A stretch of 64,000 nucleotides of DNA from Winogradskyella alexanderae (GTDB lineage Bacteria; Bacteroidota; Bacteroidia; Flavobacteriales; Flavobacteriaceae), in the NCBI RefSeq assembly GCF_020166335.1, contig NZ_JAIUJR010000001.1, forward strand, positions 620,001 through 684,000, written 5' to 3'. This document shows positions 9,556 to 18,430 of this stretch, one piece after another. Under the pieces are notes generated by a model that ran no database searches, was not told the origin of the DNA, and saw nothing but the letters and a program-made list of their open reading frames with translations. The position numbers and the translations under genes are program-made. The stretch's first letter is position 1. Each line of letters opens with the position of its first letter.

Positions 9556-9611
9556 AAAAACAGATTTGGCAAAATTAAATCTTTATCGTGTTAAATTTTA
9601 ATTAATTACGC

Positions 9612-9643
9612 TTGAATTATTGAAATTAAATTACCTATATTTG
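9612..9643 (+). promoter_or_regulatory. Promoter of the HU gene
   Basis: TTG at 9612-9614 and TATATTTG at 9636-9643 are separated by 21 bases, a good match to the Bacteroidota -33/-7 pattern. The implied start near 9648 lies downstream of an in-frame ATG at 9620 and therefore supports ATG 9683 as the true start. Confidence 0.65.
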
Positions 9644-9682
9644 CAACCCTTAGAATTTATAGTAACCCTAAAACTAATAACA

Positions 9683-9973
9683 ATGACAAAAGCCGATTTA
9701 GTAGCTAAGATCTCTGATAAATTAGGTATGGAAAAAGGAGATGTACAGGCTACAGTTGAAACTTTTATGGAAGAAGTTAAATCATCATTAGAAAGTGGTG
9801 ATAACGTATATTTAAGAGGTTTCGGAAGTTTTATAATTAAAACAAGAGCTGAGAAAACAGGTCGTAATATTTCCAAAAACACAACGATTAAAATACCGGC
9901 ACACAACATACCTGCTTTTAAGCCTGCTAAAGTATTTTTAGAAGGTGTAAAATCTAATGTTGAGGTTAACTAA
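9683..9973 (+). CDS. hup: HU family DNA-binding protein
   Basis: A 96-residue nucleoid protein with the full HU/IHF signature. It begins MTKADLVAKISDKLG, has the helical dimerisation body, then GFGSFIIKTRAEKTGRN and the beta-arm segment KIPAHNIPAFKPAK. It bends and compacts DNA as a dimer. An upstream in-frame ATG at 9620 is rejected because the -7 promoter box lies inside that extension and the family begins at MTKAD. The small basic gene follows 41 bases later on the same transcript, before a strong hairpin. HU paralogues are common in the phylum, so which one this is cannot be said. Confidence 0.95.
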   Translation: MTKADLVAKISDKLGMEKGDVQATVETFMEEVKSSLESGDNVYLRGFGSFIIKTRAEKTGRNISKNTTIKIPAHNIPAFKPAKVFLEGVKSNVEVN

Positions 9974-10014
9974 AAGTAGGAAACAAAAATATTAACTAAA
10001 AAGCATTACAAACT

Positions 10015-10104
10015 ATGCCAAGTGGTAAAAAAAGAAAAAGACACAAGGTAGCAACGCACAAGCGTAAAAAGCGAAGACGCGCTAATCGTCACAAAAAGAA
10101 ATAA
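10015..10104 (+). CDS. Very small, extremely basic protein (29 residues), probably ribosome- or RNA-associated
   Basis: ATG 10015 to TAA 10102-10104 encodes 29 residues, of which 17 are Lys/Arg and 3 are His. It starts MPSGKKRKRHKVATHKR and ends in a run of lysines. I recall the same peptide as widely conserved in Bacteroidota genomes. It resembles the short basic proteins of the AURKAIP1/COX24 C-terminal (DUF1713) group, some of which are small ribosomal proteins. That assignment is from memory and uncertain. Its coding nature is supported by conservation as recalled, position between HU and the RNase E/G gene, and a strong hairpin immediately after the stop. Function is inferred only from composition. 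Confidence 0.75.
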   Translation: MPSGKKRKRHKVATHKRKKRRRANRHKKK

Positions 10105-10142
10105 ACTGAAAAAAGTAGTTTTAAAACTACTTTTTTCAGTTT
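10103..10142 (+). terminator. Perfect 40-base palindrome / intrinsic terminator
   Basis: Bases 10103-10122 are exactly complementary to 10123-10142, giving a 20-pair arm with no spacer. It overlaps the last bases of the small basic gene's stop codon. A-runs and T-runs inside the arms make it terminator-like on both strands. It separates the HU/small-protein transcript from the RNase gene. Confidence 0.8.
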
Positions 10143-10274
10143 AAAAGAAACGTTCTTTGATATAGAATTTATGAAGCATTTTTAATAGATGCCATAGATT
10201 TGTTGGATATTACATCCTGTGTCAAAAAATTTAGTAGAATCCATCCCGATATTATTGGGATTTAAATTAATATT

Positions 10275-11819
10275 ATGAACAAGGAATTAATCGTAAGATC
10301 GAGTTCTGATATTGTTGATTTTGCCTTATTAAAAGATGGAAAACTTGTTGAATTACATAAAGACGAAGAGGATAATAACTTTGCTGTAGGTGATATATTT
10401 ATTGCCAAAATACGTAAGGTTGTACCAGGTCTAAATGCTGCGTTTGTTAACGTGGGTTACGAGAAAGATGGTTTTTTACACTATCATGATCTTGGACCTC
10501 AATTAGCTTCTCTTTTAAAATTCATTAAACGTGTAAGCACAGGAAAATTAAGAGACTATAGACTCAAAGACTTTCCGTTTGAAAAAGATTTAAATAAGCA
10601 CGGTAAAATTGCCGACGCACTTAAATCCAATCAATCTATTTTAGTACAAGTAGTAAAAGAGCCAATTTCTACCAAGGGGCCTCGCATTAGTTCAGAATTG
10701 TCTATCGCAGGTAGATATATCGTATTAGTGCCTTTTTCAAATCGTATTTCAATCTCTCAAAAAATTGAATCGCAAGAAGAAAAAGATAGATTAAAACGAC
10801 TTGTTAAAAGTATCACACCCAAAGGATTTGGAGTAATTATTCGTACTGTAGCAGACGGTAAAAAAGTCGCTGAGCTTGATAACGATTTACAAAATTTGCT
10901 GAGTAGATGGACAGCAATGTGTAAAAAATTGTACAAAGCACATCACCCAACAAAAGTACTTGGAGAAATGAATAAAGCATCCTCTATATTAAGGGATATT
11001 TTTAATGATTCGTTTTCTGGTATTATTGTAGATGATGAAGAATTGTACATACAAGTAAAAGATTACGTGCAACAAATTGCACCGAAAAAAGAGTCAATTG
11101 TTAAGTTTTACAAAAACGGAGTGCCAATTTTTGAGAAATATGGTATCGAGCGTCAGATAAAAACATCATTTGGACGTACCGTATCAATGGCAAAGGGAGC
11201 ATATCTAGTAATAGAACACACAGAAGCTATGCACGTTATAGACGTAAATAGTGGCAACCGTTCTAATAAGGAAAAAAACCAAGAAGATACAGCTCTAGAA
11301 GTGAACTTAATCTCTGCAACAGAAATTGCCCGACAATTGCGATTGCGTGATATGGGTGGAATCATTGTAATTGATTTCATTGATATGGGTAGAGCAGAGA
11401 ATAGGAAAAAACTTTACAATCATCTTAGAGATGAGATGAAAGACGACAAAGCAAAGCATAAAATATTGCCGCCGAGTAAGTTTGGTTTAGTGCAAATAAC
11501 CAGACAACGCGTTAGGCCAGAGCGCAATATTAAAACTAAAGAAGAAAATCCTAACCTAGTTGGTGGAGACGAAATAGAAGCACCGATTAAGGTTGTAGCT
11601 AGAATAAGTCAAGACCTAGAACGGATTTTTAAAAAAGACTACAAAAAGGTAACCTTAAATGCACATCCTTTTATAGCAGCCTTTTTAACCAAAGGGTTTC
11701 CATCAGTACGTTCAAAATGGTTTTTTGAATACAAAAAATGGGTAAAAGTCTTGCCCAGAGATGCTTACACTTATCTTGAATATCATTTTTTTGATAAAAA
11801 TGGTAACAAAATCAAATAA
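10275..11819 (+). CDS. rng: Ribonuclease E/G family protein
   Basis: A 514-residue endoribonuclease that processes rRNA precursors and cuts mRNA. Residues 1-35 begin the RNase G-type fold (MNKELIVRSSSDIVDFAL) and an S1 RNA-binding domain spans about 36-130 (VGDIFIAKIRKVVPGLNAAF). The 5'-sensor/RNase H-like region and DNase I-like catalytic core follow. Mg2+-binding aspartates are D323 (VIDVNSGN) and D367 (IVIDFIDMG). The length matches RNase G rather than RNase E, which has a long degradosome tail. The CPxC Zn-link expected after the QITRQRVRPE segment is absent; that stretch reads NIKTKEENPN. The 170-base leader holds a short, weak ATCCC/GGGAT hairpin. Confidence 0.95.
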   Translation: MNKELIVRSSSDIVDFALLKDGKLVELHKDEEDNNFAVGDIFIAKIRKVVPGLNAAFVNVGYEKDGFLHYHDLGPQLASLLKFIKRVSTGKLRDYRLKDFPFEKDLNKHGKIADALKSNQSILVQVVKEPISTKGPRISSELSIAGRYIVLVPFSNRISISQKIESQEEKDRLKRLVKSITPKGFGVIIRTVADGKKVAELDNDLQNLLSRWTAMCKKLYKAHHPTKVLGEMNKASSILRDIFNDSFSGIIVDDEELYIQVKDYVQQIAPKKESIVKFYKNGVPIFEKYGIERQIKTSFGRTVSMAKGAYLVIEHTEAMHVIDVNSGNRSNKEKNQEDTALEVNLISATEIARQLRLRDMGGIIVIDFIDMGRAENRKKLYNHLRDEMKDDKAKHKILPPSKFGLVQITRQRVRPERNIKTKEENPNLVGGDEIEAPIKVVARISQDLERIFKKDYKKVTLNAHPFIAAFLTKGFPSVRSKWFFEYKKWVKVLPRDAYTYLEYHFFDKNGNKIK

Positions 11820-11827
11820 TATCTATT

Positions 11828-11861
11828 AAAAAAAGCCCTTCCAATTTGGAAGGGCTTTTTT
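11828..11861 (+). terminator. Bidirectional terminator between rng and the Tas-like reductase
   Basis: AAAAGCCCTTCC, loop AATTT, GGAAGGGCTTTT. An A-run on the left and a T-run on the right let it stop both converging transcripts. Confidence 0.92.
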
Positions 11862-11866
11862 GTTTT

Positions 11867-12910
11867 TTATGTCGCCGGGTTTGGAATAGCGGCATGCACC
11901 TTGTCAATTTCTTTCATGACTTCATTTGAAAGCGAAATATATATGCTATCAATATTTTCTTCTAATTGTTCCAAGCTAGTAGCACCAATAATGTTACTCG
12001 TTAAAAAAGGTCTTTCATTAACAAAAGCTAAGGCCATTTGTGCCAAGGATAAGCCATTATCTTCTGCAATTTTCAAATAACGTCTTGTAGCTTCAGTAGC
12101 TTGTTCACTACTGTAACGTGCAAATCTCGGAAACAATTTTAGTCTGGCATTATCTGCGGCAGTTCCTTTTATGTATTTACCGGAGAGTACACCGAATGCC
12201 ATGGGTGAATAGGCTAACAAGCCAATATTTTCGCGATGTGCTATCTCGGCAAGATCGCCTTCAAAAGGCCGACATAACAAAGAATAAGCGTTTTGAATGG
12301 TTATCATTCGAGGTAAATTATGATGTTTAGATTCTTCTAAATAACGCATAGTTCCCCACGCTTTCTCATTTGATAATCCAACATGTCTTATTTTTCCGGA
12401 CTCAATTATTTCATTAAGAGTATGTAGTATTTCATTAAAATTATCTTCCCAGCCATCATCAGGATTATGTGTATAATCTCTTACCCCAAAAGTATTAGTT
12501 TGACGCTCTGGCCAGTGCAATTGGTATAAGTCGATATAATCTGTTTGTAAACGTTTTAGACTATTATTTACGGCATCATGTAGCGCTTGCTTACTGAAAC
12601 CAGTAGTTCTGATATGTGCTGTGTAGTCTCCTGGTCCAGCAATTTTTGTAGCTAATATAACTTTGTCTCTATTACCAGTTTTAGTAAACCAGTTACCAAT
12701 GATGCGTTCTGTATCGGCATAGGTCTCTGCGGTTGCAGGTACTGGATATAATTCTGCAACATCAAAAAAGTTTACACCTTTATCTAATGCTAAATCCATT
12801 TGAGCAAACCCTTCTTCTTGGGTGTTTTGATTTCCCCAAGTCATAGTTCCAAGACATATTTTGCTCACTTTTATATCGGTGTTGGGAAGTGTAGTGTATT
12901 TCATATTCAT
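11867..12910 (-). CDS. tas: NADP(H)-dependent aldo/keto reductase, Tas-like
   Basis: A 347-residue TIM-barrel oxidoreductase. The segments LGTMTWGNQN, FFDVAELYPVP, SLKRLQTDYIDLYQLHWPER, RHVGLSNE and LLAYSPMAFGVLSGKY line up closely, as I recall it, with E. coli Tas. The AKR catalytic residues are visible: Asp in FDVAELY, Tyr of ELYPVP, and His of QLHWP. Tas-type reductases act on aldehydes or ketones; the physiological substrate is unknown. A second Met two codons in is an equally good start. It converges with rng across a shared terminator. A palindromic repeat lies directly upstream. Confidence 0.9.
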   Translation of the reverse strand: MNMKYTTLPNTDIKVSKICLGTMTWGNQNTQEEGFAQMDLALDKGVNFFDVAELYPVPATAETYADTERIIGNWFTKTGNRDKVILATKIAGPGDYTAHIRTTGFSKQALHDAVNNSLKRLQTDYIDLYQLHWPERQTNTFGVRDYTHNPDDGWEDNFNEILHTLNEIIESGKIRHVGLSNEKAWGTMRYLEESKHHNLPRMITIQNAYSLLCRPFEGDLAEIAHRENIGLLAYSPMAFGVLSGKYIKGTAADNARLKLFPRFARYSSEQATEATRRYLKIAEDNGLSLAQMALAFVNERPFLTSNIIGATSLEQLEENIDSIYISLSNEVMKEIDKVHAAIPNPAT

Positions 12911-12987
12911 TTCCCACGAAAGTGGGAATCTTTTTAATTATACTTAAGTTTCTATTACTTAGATTGCCACGCTTCGCTCGCAATGAC
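12911..12987. repeat. Two-part palindromic intergenic repeat
   Basis: TTCCCAC-GAAA-GTGGGAA at 12911-12928 is a perfect 7-pair hairpin. About 33 bases on, 12962-12987 carries an imperfect palindrome centred on CGCTTCGCTCG with TTGC/GCAA ends. Read on the minus strand it begins GTCATTGCGAGCGAAGCG, a motif I recognise as a dispersed bacterial intergenic repeat. It generates a spurious minus-strand reading frame beginning MSLRAKRGNL. Confidence 0.7.
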
Positions 12988-13008
12988 ATTAGAATAGCAA
13001 AAATAAGA

Positions 13009-13041
13009 AGACCTTTCAGGTCAATACAATAGGAAAGGTCT
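13009..13041 (-). terminator. Possible terminator after the OmpA-type gene
   Basis: AGACCTTTC (13009-13017) pairs with GAAAGGTCT (13033-13041) across a 15-base loop. On the minus strand it is followed by a T-rich stretch, just beyond the OmpA-type stop at 13065. The long loop makes it a weak candidate. Confidence 0.5.
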
Positions 13042-13064
13042 AAATATATGTTAAGTTTTATTGA

Positions 13065-14024
13065 CTAAATATCATTGAGCAATTTTGAGATTTCATCTAG
13101 TTTTGGTGTTAAAATCACCTCAATTCTTCTGTTTTTTGCTCTACCTTCTGAAGTATCATTAGGAGCAATTGGCGCATATTGACCACGACCAGCTGCAGTC
13201 AGATTCTCAGGATTAATTGCGCCATTTTCTCTTAGAATATTAACAATAGCCGTAGCACGTTTTGTAGATAAATCCCAATTGCCACTAAGTTGGGCGTTGC
13301 CTTTGTAAGGCACATTATCAGTATGTCCTTCGATTAAAATAGCTATATCTGGATTTTCCGCAAGGACATTTGCCAATTGTTGAACTGCCTTACGTCCTTC
13401 TGATCCAACAGACCAACTTCCAGACTGAAAAAGTAATTTGTTCTCCATTGAGACATAAACCTTGCCATCGCGTTGCTCTACGGTTAAACCCTTGCCTTCA
13501 AAATTAGTTAGTGCTTTTGAAATAGCATCTTTCAATGCTCTCATATTTGCATCTTTAGTTGCTATAACACTTTCTAATTCCGAAACGCGTTTAGATCGGT
13601 CTTCTAATTCTTTTTTTAGTTTTTCTAATCTTGCATTTTCACTTGCGAGCGCTTGCTCTTTAGCTTCTAGTTGTGCTAATAACTCTCTATTCTTTTTTGA
13701 GTTTTTTGCAATTTCCGCTGAGCTGTTTTTTTCTAAGGCCTCATAGGATGCTTTGAGGTTGTCAAAATTAGATTTAGTGGCTACTAATTCTGATTTTAAG
13801 GCACCAAGTTCTTCAACTGCTTTATCATACTGAGACTTTAAAGTATTGAGGTCGTTTAGCATTGCATTGTTTTCACCATCAAGTTTCTCAACCTGATCAT
13901 TCAGGCTCCTATTTTCTTTCTTGAGGTTTGCGTATTTATCCTCTAGGTCTGTATAGATTTTCTTTGATACACAAGAGCTAAATAAGCTAACTATTAGTAC
14001 TAACAAGCAAATTTGTTTTATCAT
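13065..14024 (-). CDS. OmpA family lipoprotein with coiled-coil stalk
   Basis: A 319-residue envelope protein. The signal MIKQICLLVLIVSLFSSC gives lipidated Cys18. Residues ~25-165 are a heptad-rich coiled coil (DLEDKYANLKKENRSLNDQ onward). Residues ~190-315 are an OmpA C-terminal domain with ILIEGHTDNVPYKG, NWDLSTKRA and GRGQYAP, ending AKNRRIEVIL. The Asp of GHTDN and the Arg of NRRIEV are the residues that bind diaminopimelate. It probably tethers the outer membrane to peptidoglycan through a long stalk, much like a Pal or MotB-like linker. Overall it is the slimmed stalk-type OmpA common in Bacteroidota. Neighbouring genes give no functional hint. Confidence 0.9.
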   Translation of the reverse strand: MIKQICLLVLIVSLFSSCVSKKIYTDLEDKYANLKKENRSLNDQVEKLDGENNAMLNDLNTLKSQYDKAVEELGALKSELVATKSNFDNLKASYEALEKNSSAEIAKNSKKNRELLAQLEAKEQALASENARLEKLKKELEDRSKRVSELESVIATKDANMRALKDAISKALTNFEGKGLTVEQRDGKVYVSMENKLLFQSGSWSVGSEGRKAVQQLANVLAENPDIAILIEGHTDNVPYKGNAQLSGNWDLSTKRATAIVNILRENGAINPENLTAAGRGQYAPIAPNDTSEGRAKNRRIEVILTPKLDEISKLLNDI

Positions 14025-14053
14025 TTTTTACGTTTTATTGATTGAAAATTAAA

Positions 14054-14815
14054 CTATAGATTCAATTCTAATAGAATAGGGCAGTGATCACTATGAACTG
14101 CTTCGGTAAGTATAACGCTACGTTTTATTTTTTCTTGTAATGGTTTGCTAACCATTGCATAATCTAAGCGCCAACCCTTGTTGTTTGCTCTGGCATTGGC
14201 GCGATAGCTCCACCAAGAAAACTCTTGTTTTTCTGGATGTAAATATCTAAAACTGTCTATGAATCCGCTATCTATAAAATTGCCTAACCACTCACGTTCT
14301 TCAGGCAAATAACCAGAGACTCCTTTCATTTTTGGATTATGAATATCTATAGGCTCATGACAAATATTATAATCGCCACAGACTACTAAATTTGGTAATT
14401 TTTTCTGAAGTTTATTAAGGTAATCATGTATTAAATCCATGTACTCAAACTTGTGCTCCAATCTTGCATCATTTGTTCCAGAGGGCAAATACATACTCAT
14501 TACGGATACCTTATCGTAATCTACTCTTATGTTTCGGCCTTCAAAATCCATTGACTCTATTCCGGTACCAAATTCAATATGCTTTGGTTCGTTTTTACAC
14601 AGTATTGCGACGCCACTATAACCCTTCTTTTGAGCGCTAAACCAGTAGTTGTAATCATACCCGATTTTAGTGAATAAGTTTAAATCTAACTGTTCTTCTA
14701 GTGCTTTAATTTCCTGTAGACAAATAACATCTGGACTGGTAGCATTTAACCACTTTATAAATCCTTTGTTTATTGCTGCGCGGATTCCATTTACGTTATA
14801 CGAAGCGATTTTCAT
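14054..14815 (-). CDS. xth: Exodeoxyribonuclease III
   Basis: A 253-residue AP endonuclease/3'-5' exonuclease for base-excision repair, acting after glycosylases such as MutY and Tag in this window. It shows MKIASYNVNGIRAAINKG (metal-site Asn), CLQEIKA (catalytic Glu), GDYNICHEPIDI (Asp/Asn pair), KGWRLDYAMVS and HSDHCPILLEL (final Asp-His). The length is normal for the short ExoIII/ExoA type. It lies 29 bases upstream of the OmpA-type gene on the same strand and is divergent from the large outer-membrane gene at 14927. Confidence 0.96.
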   Translation of the reverse strand: MKIASYNVNGIRAAINKGFIKWLNATSPDVICLQEIKALEEQLDLNLFTKIGYDYNYWFSAQKKGYSGVAILCKNEPKHIEFGTGIESMDFEGRNIRVDYDKVSVMSMYLPSGTNDARLEHKFEYMDLIHDYLNKLQKKLPNLVVCGDYNICHEPIDIHNPKMKGVSGYLPEEREWLGNFIDSGFIDSFRYLHPEKQEFSWWSYRANARANNKGWRLDYAMVSKPLQEKIKRSVILTEAVHSDHCPILLELNL

Positions 14816-14926
14816 CTTTCAATATTAAGGTTTAAGCGAAATTAAATAATACCCTACTTTTACACTATTGTTTTGAGCCTATTTTAACAATAAAATATTT
14901 TGCTGTTTAACTAGTTATTAGTCTAC

Positions 14927-17900
14927 ATGAAGCAAGCATTGGTCTTATTTTTACTACTATTTTCTTTTCTTGGAAAAGCCCAGGAAAATAGAGGGAATTA
15001 TAGGACCAAGAAATTGGCGGTTAGAGACTCCATTAAAATCGATACAGTAAGTATAAATCCTTCCTATTTGGTGGTGAAGAATAAAACAGGTGCTGTCTTA
15101 GATTCTACTCTTTATAGTATCGACTTTTCTAAGGCGACAATGAGTTTAAGAGCCCCAATTTCTGCCGATACCATTGTAATAGATTATTTACGCTATCCAA
15201 ACTTTATTACAAAAGAATATAAGCAGTTAGACGAGAGTATTATTGTAAGCCGAAGTTCTAGCTTAAGAAAACTCTATCAGCTTGAAAATACTAGTGGAAA
15301 AGATATTTTTACGCCTTTTGACGGATTAACGACCTCTGGAAGTATCTCTAGAGGTGTAACTGTTGGTAATAACCAAAATTCTGTTTTAAACAGCGAATTA
15401 GATTTACAGATTTCTGGGAAGTTAAGCGATAAGGTTTCACTGAGAGCTTCCATACAAGATGCCAATATTCCATTACAAGAAAGTGGCTATTCACAACGAT
15501 TGGACGAATTCGATCAGGTGTTTATTGAGTTATTCAGTGATAGTTGGAATATAAGAGCAGGAGATATTGATCTTATTAATAATGAAAGTTATTTCGCGAA
15601 ATTTACCAAGAGAGTTCAGGGCTTGCTCGTAAATGCCAATATAAATGAAAAGATTAATGTATTCGCTTCTGGTGCATTGGTAAGAGGGCAATTTACAACA
15701 ACTCAGTTTGTTGCTCAGGAAGGAAACCAAGGGCCATACAAATTAAGAGGGCCCAATAATGAACTTTTTGTACTCATAGTTTCTGGTAGTGAAACGGTCT
15801 ATGTTAATGGCGTACCTTTGGAGCGTGGCGAGAATAGGGATTATATTATTGACTATAATGCTGGTGAGATAATCTTTAATTCTACCTTTCCCGTAACCTC
15901 AGAAATGCGAATTACGGTAGACTATCAGTTTAGTGAACGTAATTACAGCAGATTTACTGTTTTTGGTGGAGGAAGTTATACATCTGAAAAGTTCAACCTT
16001 AATGTGTCGGTATACTCTGAGAGTGATGCAAAGAACCAACCTTTACAACAAAATCTTTCTACTGAGCAGACTCAAATACTTGCAGACGCTGGTGATGATA
16101 GGGATTTAATGGCTGCCCCATCCGCTGTGTCACAGAGCTTTTCCGAAAACAGAATTTTATATCGTAAAGAGTTAGTAGGGACAGAAGAAATATTTGTTTT
16201 TTCAAATGATCCAAGTGTTGAGTTGTTTAGTGTGAATTTTACCTTAGTTGGACCCAATCAAGGAAATTACGTATTAAGCAATGATAATGCAGTAACCAAC
16301 ATTTTTGAATATGTTCCTCCAGTTGCTGGAGTACCACAAGGTAATTATGAACCCATTGTACAATTGGTGGCGCCAGAACGATTACAAATTGCAGTGCTAA
16401 ATGGTCGTTACAAACCATCTGAAAAAACAAATGTCTTTTTTGAACTTGCTGGAAGCAAAAATGATCTAAATCTATTTTCTAGTTTAGATGATGATGACAA
16501 TGATGGTTTTGCAGGTAAACTGCGAGTAAACCAGAGTATTATAAAATCAGATAGTCTATGGAATTTAGAGGCACTAATAGATACCGATTTTATCCAAAAG
16601 GATTTTAGAACAATACAGCGACTTTATAGAGCAGAGTTTAATCGTGATTGGAATTTGGAAGATCAGAGAGATGACCAAGGCAACTTTAATCTTGGTGATC
16701 AACTTCTTTTTACCTCAGGCCTTCAACTTTCTCATTTAAAAAAGGGTAGAGCGTACTATAATTTTGAATATTTAGACTATGCCAGCAATTTTAATGGCAA
16801 TCGTCACAATTTTGGAGCTAATCTCAGATTGGGAAATTTTACAGTTTTTTCAAATACAAGTTATCTCAATGGGGAGAGTACTATAAATAGTTCCACTTTT
16901 TTGCGGTCATTTAATCGTGTGGTATATGGTAAAAACAATAAATGGGCTGGTGCAAAATTAGCATTGGAGGACAATGAACAAAGTGTCTTGGCAACAGACT
17001 CCTTAACGCCATTGAGCCAAAAATATAAGTCTTATGAGGCTTTTGTAGGTGTTGGCGACAGTACAAAGGTCTTTGTTGAGCTTGGTTATATAAATCGTGT
17101 AAATGATAGCGTTAGAAATAATCTTGTACAACGTGTAAACCGTTCAAACACCTATTATTTAAAGTCAAGACTTATCCAAAACAAGGCAACCAATTTGCAA
17201 TTGTTTGTTAACTACAGAGCTTTAAAAGCTAATGTAGAGGATTCTCAAAACGAACAAAGCTTGAATAGCAGGTTAAACTTTAACCAAAAACTATTTAAGA
17301 ATATCCTTATTTGGAATACTAATTTTGAGACCAACTCAGGAACTTTACCGCAACAAGATTTTACTTATGTTGAAGTAGAAGCAGGTCAAGGTGCTTATAC
17401 GTGGTTTGATTATAATGAAAATGGCGTGCAAGAACTGGATGAATTTGAACTGGCGCAATTTGCAGATCAAGGTAATTACATACGTGTACTTTTACCAAAT
17501 CAAGTCTTCGTGAGAACTCATCAAAACAGATTAAGCCAAACAGTTACAGTTAACTTACAACAATTAAGTACTTCAAAGGATAAATGGAATAAATTCTTTT
17601 CGCATTTTTACAATCAAACGTCATTTTTAATTGATCGAAAAGTGAGGCGTGACGGTAACAATTTTAACTTAAATCCATTTGAATCGAATGAGGATAATGA
17701 ATTAGCATTGAATAATAGTATTAGAAATGTTCTTTTTTACAACAGAGGTAAACAGCGTTTCACAACGTCATATACGTTCTTAACAAATACGAGTCGTAAT
17801 TTACTTTCAATTGGCTTTCAAGAAAACAAACTGAATAATCACCAATTTAACTTTAACCATAAGTTCGCCACAAATTGGCTCATTAATGCATTAGGAAGTT

Positions 17901-18352
17901 TTGGTACAGAAGAAAGTTTGAGTGAAAATTTTGCGAATAGAAACTTTAACATACAAGAAGAACGATTTCAACCTAAATTGTCTTATTTATTTAACGAAAA
18001 CGCGCAGTTTGATCTTTTTTATCAGTATACCTCCAAATCTAATACCATTGGTAGCCTAGAATCACTATCACAGAACAATTATGGTTTATCATTTACGTAT
18101 AACAATGCACAAAAAATAGCACTTACTGGAGCGTTTAATTATTTTCAAAACGACTTTGAGGGTAATCCAAATACTCCTGTAGCCTACCAAATGCTCGAAG
18201 GATTACAGCCTGGAAAGAACTTCACTTGGAATTTATTAGCACAAAAAAAGTTAACAAAATTCTTGGATTTAAATTTGTCTTATTTTGGTCGCAAAACCGA
18301 AACAGCTAGGACCATACATACGGGCACAGTACAATTAAAGGCTTATTTTTAA
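14927..18352 (+). CDS. Large predicted outer-membrane beta-barrel protein of unknown function
   Basis: 1141 residues with the signal peptide MKQALVLFLLLFSFLGKAQ. After ~110 residues of an Ig-like/beta N-terminal region comes a repetitive pattern of alternating hydrophobic residues (for example KVSLRASIQDANIPLQESG, NIRAGDIDLINNES). From about residue 330 to the end there are many amphipathic strands, and the sequence ends in a hydrophobic strand LKAYF. This fits a large barrel. Residues around 826-837 read DYNENGVQELDE, an EF-hand-like calcium loop, and an acidic DDDDNDG stretch lies near 522. I recall uncharacterised proteins of this size in Flavobacteriaceae but no named function. It is not SprA, which is about twice as long. 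Confidence 0.75.
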   Translation: MKQALVLFLLLFSFLGKAQENRGNYRTKKLAVRDSIKIDTVSINPSYLVVKNKTGAVLDSTLYSIDFSKATMSLRAPISADTIVIDYLRYPNFITKEYKQLDESIIVSRSSSLRKLYQLENTSGKDIFTPFDGLTTSGSISRGVTVGNNQNSVLNSELDLQISGKLSDKVSLRASIQDANIPLQESGYSQRLDEFDQVFIELFSDSWNIRAGDIDLINNESYFAKFTKRVQGLLVNANINEKINVFASGALVRGQFTTTQFVAQEGNQGPYKLRGPNNELFVLIVSGSETVYVNGVPLERGENRDYIIDYNAGEIIFNSTFPVTSEMRITVDYQFSERNYSRFTVFGGGSYTSEKFNLNVSVYSESDAKNQPLQQNLSTEQTQILADAGDDRDLMAAPSAVSQSFSENRILYRKELVGTEEIFVFSNDPSVELFSVNFTLVGPNQGNYVLSNDNAVTNIFEYVPPVAGVPQGNYEPIVQLVAPERLQIAVLNGRYKPSEKTNVFFELAGSKNDLNLFSSLDDDDNDGFAGKLRVNQSIIKSDSLWNLEALIDTDFIQKDFRTIQRLYRAEFNRDWNLEDQRDDQGNFNLGDQLLFTSGLQLSHLKKGRAYYNFEYLDYASNFNGNRHNFGANLRLGNFTVFSNTSYLNGESTINSSTFLRSFNRVVYGKNNKWAGAKLALEDNEQSVLATDSLTPLSQKYKSYEAFVGVGDSTKVFVELGYINRVNDSVRNNLVQRVNRSNTYYLKSRLIQNKATNLQLFVNYRALKANVEDSQNEQSLNSRLNFNQKLFKNILIWNTNFETNSGTLPQQDFTYVEVEAGQGAYTWFDYNENGVQELDEFELAQFADQGNYIRVLLPNQVFVRTHQNRLSQTVTVNLQQLSTSKDKWNKFFSHFYNQTSFLIDRKVRRDGNNFNLNPFESNEDNELALNNSIRNVLFYNRGKQRFTTSYTFLTNTSRNLLSIGFQENKLNNHQFNFNHKFATNWLINALGSFGTEESLSENFANRNFNIQEERFQPKLSYLFNENAQFDLFYQYTSKSNTIGSLESLSQNNYGLSFTYNNAQKIALTGAFNYFQNDFEGNPNTPVAYQMLEGLQPGKNFTWNLLAQKKLTKFLDLNLSYFGRKTETARTIHTGTVQLKAYF

Positions 18353-18430
18353 AACAATTTAATTTCTTACGCAACCAATTAGTAATAATTGCATCTAAAG
18401 GTATATTGTTACAACTAAAATCAATCTTAA

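Noticed and set aside
10235..10265. Autoregulatory hairpin before the RNase E/G gene
   Set aside because: The ATCCC/GGGAT stem is only five pairs with a long loop, too weak to claim.
12780..12989. Minus-strand reading frame beginning MSLRAKRGNL
   Set aside because: Its first part is the translation of the intergenic palindromic repeat and the rest overlaps the reductase gene in another frame.
14927..18352. SprA-type gliding/secretion translocon
   Set aside because: About half the length of SprA and without its recognisable segments; left as an unknown barrel protein.
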